Assembly (NCBI RefSeq): GCF_015235415.1
Contig: NZ_JADGLL010000006.1
Location: 44,959-108,958 of the forward strand
Origin: Microbacterium paludicola
GTDB taxonomy: Bacteria > Actinomycetota > Actinomycetes > Actinomycetales > Microbacteriaceae
Length of the DNA stretch: 64,000 nt
Direction of reading: 5' to 3'
Part shown: positions 22,704-32,280 of the stretch, piece after piece
Layout: every line of letters begins with the position of its first letter
Numbering within the stretch: position 1 is the first letter of the stretch
Notes under the pieces: generated by a model
Seen by the model: the letters and a program-made list of their open reading frames with translations, nothing else
Database searches by the model: none
What the model was told of the DNA's origin: nothing
Made by a program: the position numbers and the translations under genes

Positions 22704-23488
22704 GCCAGGTACTCCGCATCCGGGACATCGGTGAGGAACATGTGCCCGGGAGCATGCGTGACGGCGAACGGCGGGCGCGACGCCATGATGGCGGCCTGCG
22801 GGGTGACCCCGCAGGCCCAGAACACCGGCACCTCGCCGTCGCGGATCTCGGGGGCGTCGCCGAACTCGGGGGCCTGCAGGTCGGCGATGCCGAGCGCGGC
22901 GGGATCGCCGACGTGGACGGGCGCGCCGTGCACCGCGGGGTACCGCCCCGAGATCGTCACCGCGTCCGCCACCCGGCCGGCGGGAATCGGCCGCATCGAC
23001 ACGACGAGCTCGCCGCGCAGCCGCCCGGCGGGCGCGCACTGCTGCGCCGTGCGGTACATCGGCACGTTGCGGTCGAGCTCGCGGTGCCGGATCGGGATGC
23101 CCGCGTCAGCGAGGCCCGCCTCGAACGTGAAGCTGCAGCCGATCAGGAAGGACACGAGGTCGGGATGCTCGTCCCACGCGGCCGACGCGTCCGTCGTCTC
23201 CTCCGCCAGCTCGCCGTCCCGCCAGATCCGGTACGCAGGGATGTCCGTGCGCAGGTCGGATCCGGGCGCCATGCGCGACTCGACGGCCCCCGCGTCCAGC
23301 ACCTCGAGCACGGGGCAGGGCTTGGGATTGCGCTGCGCGAACAGCAGCACGTCGTACGCCCAGTCGGCCGGCACCGAGATCAGGTTCGCCTGCACCAGGC
23401 CGTGCGCGACGCCGCTCGTGGGGGCGACGCGTCCTGCCCGATATGCGGCGCGCGCGGCGCGGGCCTCGGCGACCGCGTCCGCCCTCAC
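22700..23488 (-). CDS. DUF1445 / YcsI-family putative hydro-lyase
   Basis: 262-residue protein of the DUF1445 family (YcsI, D-glutamate cyclase-like), soluble with no signal peptide. Conserved stretches are [35 protein letters not shown] sequence in the first third, [14 protein letters not shown] in the middle and [12 protein letters not shown] and [10 protein letters not shown] at the end. It overlaps pxpA by four bases at its start and the PxpB-PxpC gene by four at its end. In B. subtilis ycsI sits in the same ycsF-ycsG-ycsI-kipI-kipA order. Role in oxoproline or glutamate interconversion is inferred from family and context. Confidence 0.88.
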   Translation of the reverse strand: MRADAVAEARAARAAYRAGRVAPTSGVAHGLVQANLISVPADWAYDVLLFAQRNPKPCPVLEVLDAGAVESRMAPGSDLRTDIPAYRIWRDGELAEETTDASAAWDEHPDLVSFLIGCSFTFEAGLADAGIPIRHRELDRNVPMYRTAQQCAPAGRLRGELVVSMRPIPAGRVADAVTISGRYPAVHGAPVHVGDPAALGIADLQAPEFGDAPEIRDGEVPVFWACGVTPQAAIMASRPPFAVTHAPGHMFLTDVPDAEYLA

Positions 23489-24255
23489 GACGTCGCTCCC
23501 GCGAACGGCGCGATGCGGATTCCCTCGGCCTCGAGCAGGTCGCGCGTGGCCCGTGCCATCTCGATCGCGCCCGCGCTGTCGCCGTGGACGCAGATCGAGT
23601 CGGCGCGCACGGGGACGAGCGTGCCATCGACGGCCTCGATCACTCCCTGGCGCGCGAGCCGCAGCATGCGCGCGGCGACCGCCCCGGCGTCGTGCAGCAC
23701 GGCGCCGGGCAGGGTGCGCGACACGAGCTCGCCGCCGGGCGTGTACGCCCGGTCGGCGAACGCCTCGGCCGCGGTGGCGAGCCCCGCGCGCTCGGCGACG
23801 TCGATCGCGACGCCGCCGGCGAGGCCCAGCATCACGAGCGACGGGTCGACTGCGCGGATCGCCGCCACCACGTCGCGCGCCTGCCGCTCATCCCGCGCAA
23901 TGGTGTTGTACAGCGCCCCATGCGGCTTGACGTAGCGGACGACGCCACCGACGCCGGCGGCAAGCCCGAGGAGCGCGCCGAGCTGATACTCGACGTGCGC
24001 CTGCAGCGTCGCGGAGTCGACGTCCATCGCGTGCCGGCCGAACCCCTCGTAGTCCCGGTACCCGGGGTGGGCGCCGATCGTCACGCCGTTGGCGACGGCG
24101 GCGGCCAGGGTGTCCCTGATGCCCTCGGGGCTTCCGGCGTGGAAGCCGCACGAGACGTTCGCGCTGCTCACGATGCCGAGCATGGCGGCGTCGTCCGCCA
24201 CGATCCGGTCGGGCGTGTTCTCCCCGAGGTCCGAGTTCAGATCGATCGCCGTCAT
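23485..24255 (-). CDS. pxpA: 5-Oxoprolinase subunit A (LamB/YcsF family)
   Basis: PxpA works with PxpB and PxpC to hydrolyse 5-oxoproline to glutamate with ATP. The 256-residue protein starts [13 protein letters not shown], the family signature, and carries [41 protein letters not shown] and near the end [14 protein letters not shown]. Its start follows the transporter stop closely and its stop overlaps the DUF1445 start. All neighbours on this strand between 19,385 and 25,517 are the standard partners of the family. Confidence 0.95.
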   Translation of the reverse strand: MTAIDLNSDLGENTPDRIVADDAAMLGIVSSANVSCGFHAGSPEGIRDTLAAAVANGVTIGAHPGYRDYEGFGRHAMDVDSATLQAHVEYQLGALLGLAAGVGGVVRYVKPHGALYNTIARDERQARDVVAAIRAVDPSLVMLGLAGGVAIDVAERAGLATAAEAFADRAYTPGGELVSRTLPGAVLHDAGAVAARMLRLARQGVIEAVDGTLVPVRADSICVHGDSAGAIEMARATRDLLEAEGIRIAPFAGATS

Positions 24256-24257
24256 GC

Positions 24258-25517
24258 TCAGCCTCCGATGCCGATGAACGCGAAGATGGGTCCGATCGAG
24301 ACGGCGCCCATGTACCAGCTCAGCGAGGTCGCGAGCGTGCCGACGATCAGCAGCCAGATCGGGTAGCGGTAGCCGCCGAGCAGATCGCGCTGCCGGAACC
24401 AGCCGATGTACATGAAGATCGTCATGCCGATCGGCAGGATCAGGCCGTTGAACCCGCCGACGAACACGAGGATCGAAGCCGGGGCGGCGCCGATCAGCAG
24501 GTAGAACACAAGCGAGACGACGATGAACGCCACGGTCGCCAGCTGCAGGCCCCAGCCCGAGACCAGCCGCTTCGAGAACGTCGAGATGAACGTCGCCGAC
24601 GTGTACGCGGCGCCGATCACCGACGTGATGGCGGCGGCCCAGAAGATCGCGCCGAAGATACGGATGCCCGCATCGCCGAGCACGGCGCCGAAGGCCTGGC
24701 CGGCGGGGTTCGCCGCCTGGCTCGACAGGTCCAGCGCGACGCCCGACGCCACGACGCCCAGGATCGCGAGGAAAAGGACGTAGCGCATGATGCCCGTCAC
24801 GAGGATGCCCAGGACCGACGCGCGGTGGACGGCGGGCACGTTCTCCGCGCCCACGTGGCCGGAGTCGAGGTAGCGGTGGGCCCCTGCGTACGTGATGTAG
24901 CCACCGACGGTGCCGCCCACGATGGTCGTGATCGTGGCGAAGTTCAGTTCGTCGGGCACGAACGTCTGCCGCAGCGCGTCGCCGATCGGCGGCTGCGACG
25001 CGAACGCGACGATCACGGTGAGGACGATCATCCCGACGCCCATCACCAGCACGACGGCGTCGACGATCCTGCCGGCGCGCTTGAACAGGAAGATGCCGAT
25101 CGCGAGCAGCGCCGAGATGAGCCCGCCGATCTTGGGGTCGATGCCGCGCAGCGCGTTCATGCCCAGGCCGGCGCCCGCGATGTTGCCGATGTTGAAGGCG
25201 AGCCCGCCGATCACGATGAGCACCGAGAGAACGTGTCCCGAGTACGGGATCGCCGCGTTCGCGAGTTCGCCGGCCCGCTTGCCTGACACCGTGATCAGGC
25301 GCCAGACATTCATCTGCAACGCGAAGTCGATCAGCACGGAGGCGAGGATCGCGAAGGCGAACGCCGCGCCGAGCTGTGCAGTGAAGGTGGCGGTCTGAGT
25401 GATGAAGCCGGGGCCGATGGCCGACGTGGCCATCAGGAAGATCGCGCCGAGGATCGCTCCGCGGCGAGAGCGGACGAAGCCCGTCGCCCGCGCGGTGGTG
25501 GTGGTCGTGTCGGTCAC
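24258..25517 (-). CDS. NRAMP-family transporter (YcsG-like)
   Basis: Integral membrane protein of 419 residues with about 11 predicted helices, beginning with [22 protein letters not shown], the first helix pattern of NRAMP proteins. GTG at 25517 has AGGAG seven bases upstream. It lacks a clear DPGN motif (here S-A-I-G-P-G in the same place), so it is probably not a classic Mn/Fe importer. YcsG of B. subtilis is the matching member of the ycsF locus, so a role in uptake of oxoproline or a related acid is more likely than metal transport; this is inference. It is the first gene of the operon, next to the GntR gene. Confidence 0.85.
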   Translation of the reverse strand: MTDTTTTTARATGFVRSRRGAILGAIFLMATSAIGPGFITQTATFTAQLGAAFAFAILASVLIDFALQMNVWRLITVSGKRAGELANAAIPYSGHVLSVLIVIGGLAFNIGNIAGAGLGMNALRGIDPKIGGLISALLAIGIFLFKRAGRIVDAVVLVMGVGMIVLTVIVAFASQPPIGDALRQTFVPDELNFATITTIVGGTVGGYITYAGAHRYLDSGHVGAENVPAVHRASVLGILVTGIMRYVLFLAILGVVASGVALDLSSQAANPAGQAFGAVLGDAGIRIFGAIFWAAAITSVIGAAYTSATFISTFSKRLVSGWGLQLATVAFIVVSLVFYLLIGAAPASILVFVGGFNGLILPIGMTIFMYIGWFRQRDLLGGYRYPIWLLIVGTLATSLSWYMGAVSIGPIFAFIGIGG

Positions 25518-25579
25518 GTCTGCGCTCCTGGGGGAAGACGGTCGGCGGGGTGACGCGTCGCGGTGGGGCTCACGACGAT

Positions 25580-25613
25580 GTGTGGAACAACATCCCATGG
25601 ATTGTTCAACAAT
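25580..25613. promoter_or_regulatory. Probable GntR/FCD operators
   Basis: ATTGTTCAACAAT at 25601-25613 is a perfect 13-base palindrome and contains TTGT-N3-ACAA, the form bound by many FCD-type GntR proteins. A one-mismatch copy (TTGTTCCACAC on the minus strand) is at 25580-25590. The two centres are 22 bases apart. They lie between the divergent transporter operon and GntR gene. Confidence 0.65.
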
Positions 25614-25676
25614 GAAAGTCGATCGTGTTTCGTCCGCGTGACATCTCGTCGGGCGACCCGGCCATAGGATTCCTCC

Positions 25677-26318
25677 ATGCCCGCTCCCGACGAGACCCTC
25701 GCCGATGCACTGCGCGAGCGGATCATCCTGGGCGAGTTCGCGCCGGGCACGCGCCTGTCCGAGACCGCGCTGGCCGAGCTGCTCGGAGTCTCCCGCAACA
25801 CCCTGCGCGAGGCGTTCCGCGTGCTCTCCGAGCAGGGGCTGATCGAGCACGTCCCGCACCGGGGCGTGTCGGTCGCTTCCCCGACCGTGGCCGACGTCGT
25901 CGACATCTACCGGGCGCGGCGCTACATCGAGCAGGCGGCGCTCGCGGCCGGCTCTCCCCTGCACCCCGCGGTTGCCGACATGACCGCGGCGGTCGAGCGC
26001 AGCGAGGCGGGCCTCGAGGCCCGGGACTGGCGCGCCGTCGGCACCGCGAACATGGCGTTCCACGGCGCGATCGTGGCGCTAGCCGACAGTCCGCGCCTCG
26101 GCCGCCTGTACCGCGACATCGCCGCGGAGCTGCGACTCGCGTTCCTTGAGATCGACAGCCCGGAGGCGCTGCACGCGCCGTTCGTGAGCCGCAACCGGGA
26201 GCTGCTCGAGACGTTCCTGACGCGCGGCGGAGCGGCCGCGGCGCACGAGCTACACGACTACCTCGTGTACTCCGAGCAGACGGTGCTCGGCGCGTTCACG
26301 CGTCAGCACCGGGGCTGA
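25677..26318 (+). CDS. GntR-family (FadR/FCD) transcription regulator
   Basis: 213 residues: an N-terminal winged helix with LSETALAELLGVSRNTLREAFRVLSEQGLIE (two overlapping signature pieces, about residues 24-55) and a C-terminal all-helical FCD ligand domain with the metal-site style residues in NMAFHGAIV and SRNRELL. It is divergent from the 5-oxoproline operon and probably controls it in response to a small carboxylate; in Bacillus the same operon is controlled by the IclR protein KipR. A TAGGAT box ends six bases before ATG, so the message is probably leaderless. It converges on coaE with two bases between stops. Confidence 0.9.
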   Translation: MPAPDETLADALRERIILGEFAPGTRLSETALAELLGVSRNTLREAFRVLSEQGLIEHVPHRGVSVASPTVADVVDIYRARRYIEQAALAAGSPLHPAVADMTAAVERSEAGLEARDWRAVGTANMAFHGAIVALADSPRLGRLYRDIAAELRLAFLEIDSPEALHAPFVSRNRELLETFLTRGGAAAAHELHDYLVYSEQTVLGAFTRQHRG

Positions 26319-26320
26319 CC

Positions 26321-26917
26321 TCAGCCGCGCAGCTCCCGCCACAGCGCATCCGCCTGCGCCAGCGTGTCGTCGATCGTGCCGGACGTGTCGATCACGACGT
26401 CGGCGAGCGCGAGCCGCTCCTCGTCGGAGACCTGACGCGCGACGCGGGAGCGCGCATCCTGCTCCGTCATGCCGCGGTGCTCGATCATGCGGGCGACGCG
26501 GACGTCGGCCGGGGCGTGGGCGACGACGACCCTGTCCCACTCCCCCGTGCCCCTCGCCTCGGCAAGCAGCGGCACGTCGTACACGACGACGGCGTCGGGA
26601 TCGGCCTCCAGCGCCGCGCGGAACCGCCGCTGCGACTCGGCCTTCACCGCCGGGTGGACGATGCCGTTGAGCCGCGCCAGCCGCTCGGGGTCGCCGAACA
26701 CCATCGCCCCGAGCGCTGCCCGGTCGAGCTCTCCCGACGGCGTCAGCACGCCGTCGCCGAACTCCGCGGCGATGGCCCCCAGCACCGGCTGTCCCGGCTG
26801 CTGCAGCTCGCGCACGAGCGCGTCGGCGTCGATCACGACGGCACCGTGCTCGGCGAGCCGCCGCGCGATCGTCGATTTCCCGGAGGCGATCCCGCCCGTC
26901 AGCGCGATGAGTGGCAT
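26321..26917 (-). CDS. coaE: Dephospho-CoA kinase
   Basis: Phosphorylates dephospho-CoA in the last step of coenzyme A synthesis. The 198-residue protein has the P-loop LTGGIASGKST at residues 6-16, VIDADALVRELQQPG, GIVHPAVKAE, and VVYDVPLLAE, all family landmarks. In related genomes coaE normally lies directly between rpsA and uvrB. Here it is separated from uvrB by the 5-oxoproline locus and from rpsA by almost 30 kb. Confidence 0.96.
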   Translation of the reverse strand: MPLIALTGGIASGKSTIARRLAEHGAVVIDADALVRELQQPGQPVLGAIAAEFGDGVLTPSGELDRAALGAMVFGDPERLARLNGIVHPAVKAESQRRFRAALEADPDAVVVYDVPLLAEARGTGEWDRVVVAHAPADVRVARMIEHRGMTEQDARSRVARQVSDEERLALADVVIDTSGTIDDTLAQADALWRELRG

Positions 26918-26939
26918 GGAGCCAGTCTTCCACCGCCGC

Positions 26940-27908
26940 TCACGAGCGAGCGTCGTAGAACTCCCTCACCACGGTCGCGCCCGGCTTGCCGAACATGCAG
27001 TAGTCGCGGTTCGCGAGCGCGTCCTCGCGCGGGTACAGCTGCGCGGGCCAGTCCCACAGGACGAAGCCGTCGACCCAGTCGCGGGCGCCGGCCTGCGCGA
27101 ACATCTCCGCGAGGTAGTCGGCCTGCTCCTGCGCATCGGCGTCACCGCCGAACGTCCAGTCGTTCGGCCGCTGCGCCGACCCCTCGCGGCTCGGACAGCC
27201 GCACTCGATGAAGAGGAACGGCTTGCCGTGCGCGCGCACGACCTCCTCGATGCGATCGAGCTGGGCCGGCCACGCACCGCTCGGGTAGTACCCGCTCGCC
27301 GAGATCACATCGACCGCGTCCCACCAGGTGATCCGGTCCTCCTGGTACTTGTCGCAGTTGTAGGTGATCGGCCCCGAGTAGACCTCGCGCACGCGACGCA
27401 CGAGCTCGCGCCACTCGGCCTCGCGACGGTCGGCCCGCACCATCTCGCACCCGATGACGAAGAGCTCGACCGACTCCTCCTGCGCGATCCGGGCGTGATG
27501 GAGGATGAACTCGGTATAGCTCTCCCACCAGTCGGCCCAGCCCGGCTCGCCGGGCACGTCGAACTCGAAGAACCCGATGAACGCGCGCCAGGTGCCGTCG
27601 GCGCAGTTGACGACGGGCTTGAGCATCACCCGCTGTCCGCGGTCGCGCGCGGCCCGGATCGCCCAGCGGACCTCGTCGTCCGTGACGGTCGGCTCGTCCC
27701 GCCAGTGGATCTCCGTCGACGAGGGCTTGTCCTGCAGCGCCGCGTACGTCACGCAGTTCCAGCGCGCCCCGACCTCGGCGAGCGCGTCGAGGGATGCCTC
27801 CGCGGCGGGCGTCGCCCACGTCCCCCGGATGCCGGTCCAGCCCCAGGTCATCCCCGAGACGAAGCCGAGCCGGTCGCGCACCGCACCGGCGGTCCACCCG
27901 CGGCTCAT
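26940..27908 (-). CDS. GH113-like beta-mannan-active glycoside hydrolase
   Basis: 322-residue TIM-barrel hydrolase without signal peptide, so it should act inside the cell on imported oligosaccharides. GWTGIRGTW near the start and WWDAVDVISASGYYP in the middle resemble family GH113. The likely acid/base is E155 (VIGCEMV) and the nucleophile E235 (FIECGC). ATG at 27908 overlaps the stop of the beta-mannosidase gene (ATGA). Family GH113 contains endo-beta-mannanases and mannosidases. The neighbours (GH2 mannosidase, GH36 galactosidase, sugar importer) support action on beta-mannooligosaccharides. The GH family call is from memory of motifs and could be a related GH5-like clan member. Confidence 0.8.
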   Translation of the reverse strand: MSRGWTAGAVRDRLGFVSGMTWGWTGIRGTWATPAAEASLDALAEVGARWNCVTYAALQDKPSSTEIHWRDEPTVTDDEVRWAIRAARDRGQRVMLKPVVNCADGTWRAFIGFFEFDVPGEPGWADWWESYTEFILHHARIAQEESVELFVIGCEMVRADRREAEWRELVRRVREVYSGPITYNCDKYQEDRITWWDAVDVISASGYYPSGAWPAQLDRIEEVVRAHGKPFLFIECGCPSREGSAQRPNDWTFGGDADAQEQADYLAEMFAQAGARDWVDGFVLWDWPAQLYPREDALANRDYCMFGKPGATVVREFYDARS

Positions 27909-30397
27909 GCGCGCCCCTCCGCGAGAGCCGGCTCCGCCACGCGCAGCTCGGGGGCTCCCGCGACGAGGTCGTTGCCGGTGCGGACGACGCCGACCGCCGT
28001 GAACGCGTCCGCCCCGACCTGCTGAGCCGTCGTCACGTGGAACACCACCTTCTCCCCGGGAAGCAGGTGGACGAGCGCATCGTCGACGACCGCATCCGGC
28101 GCGACGGTGTCGACGAGCAGGGCGAGGTCGCGCACAAGGGTGGCTGCGGTCGCCTCCACGCGCACTCCCCCGTCCGCCGCCGTCACAGACAGGTCGAGGC
28201 GGGCGGGTTCGAGGAGGGCGTCCCGCAGGTCGGCGAAGAACCACCACGCGTCCTCACCCCCGAGACGGGCGCGCACGAGCTCGTCGGCCGGATGCGCGGC
28301 GGTCGCCACGTCCGCGGCGAGCGCGACCGTCACGGTCCCCCGTGGCGCGACGTCAACCTGTCCGGCCTGGCTGGCGAGCACCGTGCCATCCGAGGCGAGG
28401 CGCTCGATCTCGAGCGTTCCCCGCCAGGCCTCCTCGGTCTCATTGCCGAGGATCACCGCGAGGCCGCCGTCTCGGGGCTGGATCGTGACGAGCCGGTCGG
28501 CGAAGGCGTGCGCCATCGCGTACAGCAGCGGCTTCTCCCGTCCGTCGCCGTCGACCGCGGCCCACGACACGACCGGCCAGTCGTCGTTGAGCTGCCAGAC
28601 GATCGCGCCCGCGTTGTGCGGCGCGAGGGACCGGAAGTGCTCGAGGGCCGTGCCGACCGCGCGCGCCTGGTTGAGCTGCATCGCCCACACCCAGTCGCGC
28701 ATGTCCCTCGGCACCGGGGTGTGCGCCACGAGGCCGGAGGTGAGCTTCGCGTCGCCGTCGATCGCCTTCTGGTGAACCTGCATCCCCGGGGACACGGGCG
28801 AGAGCGGATCGTCGTGGATCGCGCGCGTGAGCGTCGCCCAGGTGGGCGGCCCCTGCCAGCCGAACTCCGCGACGAAGCGGGGACGGTACTCGCGGTAGTC
28901 GGGCCAGTCGCGCCGGTTCCAGAGGTCCCAGATGTGCACGCTGCCGTGATCCGGGTCGTTCGGCCGGCTCACCCCTCCCGGCGTGAACGGGCTTCCCGGG
29001 GTATACGCGATGTGCGGCGCGAGCTCCGCCACCAGGGCCGGGAAGAGCTCGTGGTAGTAGTGCGCACCCCAGGTCGCGCCGTCGAGGCGCGCGGGCCAGC
29101 CCCACTCCTCGAAGCCCTCGAGGTTCTCGTTGTTCCCGTTGAGCACAACGAGCGACGGGTGCGCCGCGAGCCGCGTCACCGCCTCGCGCGCCTCCGCCTC
29201 GATCTCGGAGCGCAGCGGCTCCTCCTCGGCGTACGCCGCGCAGGCGAGCAGGAAGTCCTGCCACGTCAGCATCCCCCGCTCGTCGCACAGGTCGTAGAAG
29301 TCCTCGCTCTCGTAGATCCCCCCGCCCCAGACCCGCAGCAGGTTGACGTTCGCGCTCTCGGCCTGACGGATGCGCCGCTCGTACCGTGCCCGGTCGACGC
29401 GGTGGGGGAAGGCGTCGTCCGGGATCCAGTTCGCTCCCCGCACGTACACGAGCCGCTCGTTCACGAGGATCCGCAGCGGCGTCCCCGCCTCATCGGGGGT
29501 GGTGTCGATCCGGACGTCCCGGAAGCCGATGTTCAGCGCCCGCTCGTCCCGCACTCCAATGTCGCCGGTCAGCTCGACCGTCAGCGGGTAGCGATGGGGC
29601 TCGCCGAACCCCCGCGGCCACCAGCGGCGCACATCCGGCACCCGCACCGAGACGACCGCCTCGGCTCCCGCGACGTCCACCGCCTCCTCGACCCCCGCGA
29701 TGCGGACGGTCACGCGGACCGGCCGCTCGTCGGCGCGCTCGATGCGGACGTGCACGTCGAGCAGGCCGTCGGGGCCGTCGGTGCTCACCACCGGGCGGAC
29801 GGCGTCGAGGCGCGCCCCCGACCAGGACTCGAGCCGCACGGGGCGCCAGATGCCGGAGGTCGCCGTGTCGATGCCCCAATCCCAGCCGAAGCCCGAGGCC
29901 ATCTTGCGGATCGCGTTGTACGGGTGGTGGTTGACGTGCGGCCGCGCGCCGAGCTCCTGCTCCGCGCGGCCCGCCGCGGGCACAGGGGCGGTGAACTCGA
30001 CGCGCAGCGAATTGGCGCCCACACGCAGCAGGTGCCGCACCGGAACGCGGTACGAGCGGTGCTGATTGCGCGACGACAGCACCTGCTCGCCGTTCACGCG
30101 CACCGTGGCGACGGTGTCGAGCCCGTCGAAGACGAGGTCGACGCGCTCATCCCCCTCGTCCTGCCATTCGAAGTCGAGGTCGAAGACGAAGTCGGTGGCG
30201 CCGACCCACGCCTGCAGGCGCTCGTTGTCGTCGAGGAACGGGTCGTCGATGAGACCCGCCGCCAGCAGGTCCGTCGTCACGCTGCCGGGGACAGCGGCGG
30301 GGATCGCCCCGGCCTCGCGCACCGCGTCGGGAACGCGTCGCCCCGCACCGGCCCGCACGGTCCAGCCCTCGTGAAGCGTCCGTGTCCGCACTGTCAT
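27905..30397 (-). CDS. GH2 beta-mannosidase
   Basis: Removes beta-mannose from the non-reducing end of mannooligosaccharides. The 830-residue protein has the jelly-roll N domain (WVGATDFVFDLDF, FDGLDTVATVRVNG), HVNHHPYNAIRKM with the mannosidase-type GWDWG motif, and a TIM barrel with acid/base E424 (NGNNE) and nucleophile E511 (AEFGWQG). The spacing between the two glutamates matches the Cellulomonas fimi enzyme family. No signal peptide. ATG at 30397 overlaps the stop of the upstream permease (ATGA) and lies in a four-gene coupled unit. Confidence 0.93.
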   Translation of the reverse strand: MTVRTRTLHEGWTVRAGAGRRVPDAVREAGAIPAAVPGSVTTDLLAAGLIDDPFLDDNERLQAWVGATDFVFDLDFEWQDEGDERVDLVFDGLDTVATVRVNGEQVLSSRNQHRSYRVPVRHLLRVGANSLRVEFTAPVPAAGRAEQELGARPHVNHHPYNAIRKMASGFGWDWGIDTATSGIWRPVRLESWSGARLDAVRPVVSTDGPDGLLDVHVRIERADERPVRVTVRIAGVEEAVDVAGAEAVVSVRVPDVRRWWPRGFGEPHRYPLTVELTGDIGVRDERALNIGFRDVRIDTTPDEAGTPLRILVNERLVYVRGANWIPDDAFPHRVDRARYERRIRQAESANVNLLRVWGGGIYESEDFYDLCDERGMLTWQDFLLACAAYAEEEPLRSEIEAEAREAVTRLAAHPSLVVLNGNNENLEGFEEWGWPARLDGATWGAHYYHELFPALVAELAPHIAYTPGSPFTPGGVSRPNDPDHGSVHIWDLWNRRDWPDYREYRPRFVAEFGWQGPPTWATLTRAIHDDPLSPVSPGMQVHQKAIDGDAKLTSGLVAHTPVPRDMRDWVWAMQLNQARAVGTALEHFRSLAPHNAGAIVWQLNDDWPVVSWAAVDGDGREKPLLYAMAHAFADRLVTIQPRDGGLAVILGNETEEAWRGTLEIERLASDGTVLASQAGQVDVAPRGTVTVALAADVATAAHPADELVRARLGGEDAWWFFADLRDALLEPARLDLSVTAADGGVRVEATAATLVRDLALLVDTVAPDAVVDDALVHLLPGEKVVFHVTTAQQVGADAFTAVGVVRTGNDLVAGAPELRVAEPALAEGRA

Positions 30398-31239
30398 TTG
30401 GTCGCTCCCGAGGTGATTCCGCTGTAGATGTACCGCTGCAGCGCGACGAAGATCACGAGGGTCGGCAGGATGACGATCATCGTGCCGGCCCCGATCACCT
30501 CCCACTGCGCGCCGAAGGGGCCGGTGAACCGGAACAGCGAGGTGGAGATGACGCCGAGCTTCGCCGACGGCATGTAGAGGTAGGGAAGGTAGAACTCGTT
30601 GTAGATCGCGATCCCCTTGATGATGCAGACCGTGACGACGGCCGGCGTCAGGAGGGGCAGGATGAGCCGCCAGTAGATCGTCCAGCGGTTCGCCCCGTCG
30701 ATCATGGCAGCCTCATCGATGCTCTTCGGGATCGACTGCATGAACTGAAGGAAGATGTAGATCGCGATGATGTCGGTCCCCATGAACAGGACGATCGCCG
30801 CCCAGTGGGTGTTGAACAGCTCGAGCGCGTTCACGATCTGGAACGTCGCGACCTGAGTCGTCACTCCCGGCACGAGCGACGCGATCAGGAACAGGGCGAT
30901 CACGAGCCCCTTGAGCCGGAACCGGAACCTGTCGATCGCGTAGGCCGCCATCGTGCCGATCACGATCGTGCCGATGAGCGAGGCGACGAGGATGATCGTC
31001 GTGTTCCAGAATCCGAGCAGCATGTTGCCGCGCGTGAAGGCGGTGACGAAGTTCTCGACGTTGAACCAGTTCGAGGGCGGAGCGAGCGGGCCCGTTGTCG
31101 CATACTCCTCGCGCGACTTGAACGACGCGAACAGCACGACGACGAGCGGCACGACGGCGACGATCGTCGCGATGACGAGCGAGACGTACTTCACTGTCAC
31201 GGCCGTCGTGCGGCGCGTGGTGGCGAGTGCGGTGCTCAT
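30394..31239 (-). CDS. Carbohydrate ABC importer permease, MalG type
   Basis: 281-residue inner-membrane protein of the CUT1 sugar importer group with six predicted helices. The cytoplasmic EAA loop is IPKSIDEAAMIDGANRWTIYWRLILP (seen at about residues 170-195), which docks to the ATPase. The C-terminal ends QRYIYSGITSGATK, typical of MalG/LacG-like permeases. The start overlaps the stop of the partner permease. No ABC ATPase is encoded in the locus, so it should use a shared MsiK-type ATPase. Confidence 0.92.
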   Translation of the reverse strand: MSTALATTRRTTAVTVKYVSLVIATIVAVVPLVVVLFASFKSREEYATTGPLAPPSNWFNVENFVTAFTRGNMLLGFWNTTIILVASLIGTIVIGTMAAYAIDRFRFRLKGLVIALFLIASLVPGVTTQVATFQIVNALELFNTHWAAIVLFMGTDIIAIYIFLQFMQSIPKSIDEAAMIDGANRWTIYWRLILPLLTPAVVTVCIIKGIAIYNEFYLPYLYMPSAKLGVISTSLFRFTGPFGAQWEVIGAGTMIVILPTLVIFVALQRYIYSGITSGATK

Positions 31240-32228
31240 GTCAGGCTGACCTCCTCATCGGGCACGATCCGCCGCTGGATCCACGTCACGAGCAGCACGA
31301 TCAGCAGCAGCACGACCGCCATCGCCGAGGCGAGCCCGACCCGGCGGAACTCGAACGCCATCTGCACCGTCTGGATCACAAACGTCGAGCTGCCGTTCGC
31401 GCCGCCCGTCATGATGAACGGGATCTCGAACACCGCGAGCGCGCCGGAGATCGCCAGGATGAACGACAGGCTGATGACGCGCTTGATGCCGGGCGCGATG
31501 ATGTAGCGGAACTGGTGCCAGCGGTTCGCGCCGTCGAGCTCCGCCGCCTCGTACAGCTCGGACGGGATCGACTGGATCGCGCCGAGGAACAGCACGAAGT
31601 TCAGCCCCATGTACCGCCACACGCTCGTCGCCGCGAGCGACCAGTTCACGAGGTCGGGGTCGCCGAGCCAGTGGCGATCCTCGTTCGGCGCGCCGACCGC
31701 CGCGAGCAGGCTGTCGAGCGTGCCGTCGGGCTGGAAGAGGTAGAGGAACACAAACCCGATGGCGACGCCGTTGATCAGGTACGGGAAGAAGAGCACGCCC
31801 TTGAAGAAGTTCCGGAAGCGGGTGCGGAAGCTCAGGATCGTGGCGAAGTACAGGGCGAGCAGCATCTGCACGACGGATCCGGCGAGGTAGTACAGGCTGA
31901 CGAAGAAGACCTGGAACAGCTCGGGTCGCGTGAAGATCTCGATGTAGTTCTCGAGGCCCGTCCACTCCTTCTGGGGGTCGATGCCGTCCCACGAGGTCAG
32001 GCTGTACCAGATCATGTTCGCCACGGGGATGTAGGTGAACACGACAAGCAGGCCGACGGGGACGAGCAGGTACAGCCACGGCGTGTACCAGCGGGTGCCG
32101 CGGACGTTGCCGGCCCCGCGGCCGCGTCGGCGCGCGGCCGGTGGCACGATCAGCGTGCGCGTCGCCCCGGTGTCGGCGAGCGGTGCCCCGGGCGGCACGC
32201 CGCCCGGGGCCTGTGCGGTGAAGCTCAT
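31236..32228 (-). CDS. Carbohydrate ABC importer permease, MalF type
   Basis: 330-residue CUT1 permease with a cytoplasmic N-terminal tail of about 45 residues and six predicted helices starting at WLYLLVPVGLLVVFTYIP. The EAA loop is IPSELYEAAELDGANRWHQF. ATG at 32228 is chosen for its agreement with the family and an AGAGGA upstream; the long open extension has no membrane character. It is 95 bases from the binding-protein gene, a gap that holds a strong hairpin likely to lower permease relative to binding-protein levels. Confidence 0.92.
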   Translation of the reverse strand: MSFTAQAPGGVPPGAPLADTGATRTLIVPPAARRRGRGAGNVRGTRWYTPWLYLLVPVGLLVVFTYIPVANMIWYSLTSWDGIDPQKEWTGLENYIEIFTRPELFQVFFVSLYYLAGSVVQMLLALYFATILSFRTRFRNFFKGVLFFPYLINGVAIGFVFLYLFQPDGTLDSLLAAVGAPNEDRHWLGDPDLVNWSLAATSVWRYMGLNFVLFLGAIQSIPSELYEAAELDGANRWHQFRYIIAPGIKRVISLSFILAISGALAVFEIPFIMTGGANGSSTFVIQTVQMAFEFRRVGLASAMAVVLLLIVLLVTWIQRRIVPDEEVSLT

Positions 32229-32280
32229 GATCAAGTCCTCTCGATGACGAGGCGCTGTCGCGCCCGACCTGCGGGAGCGC

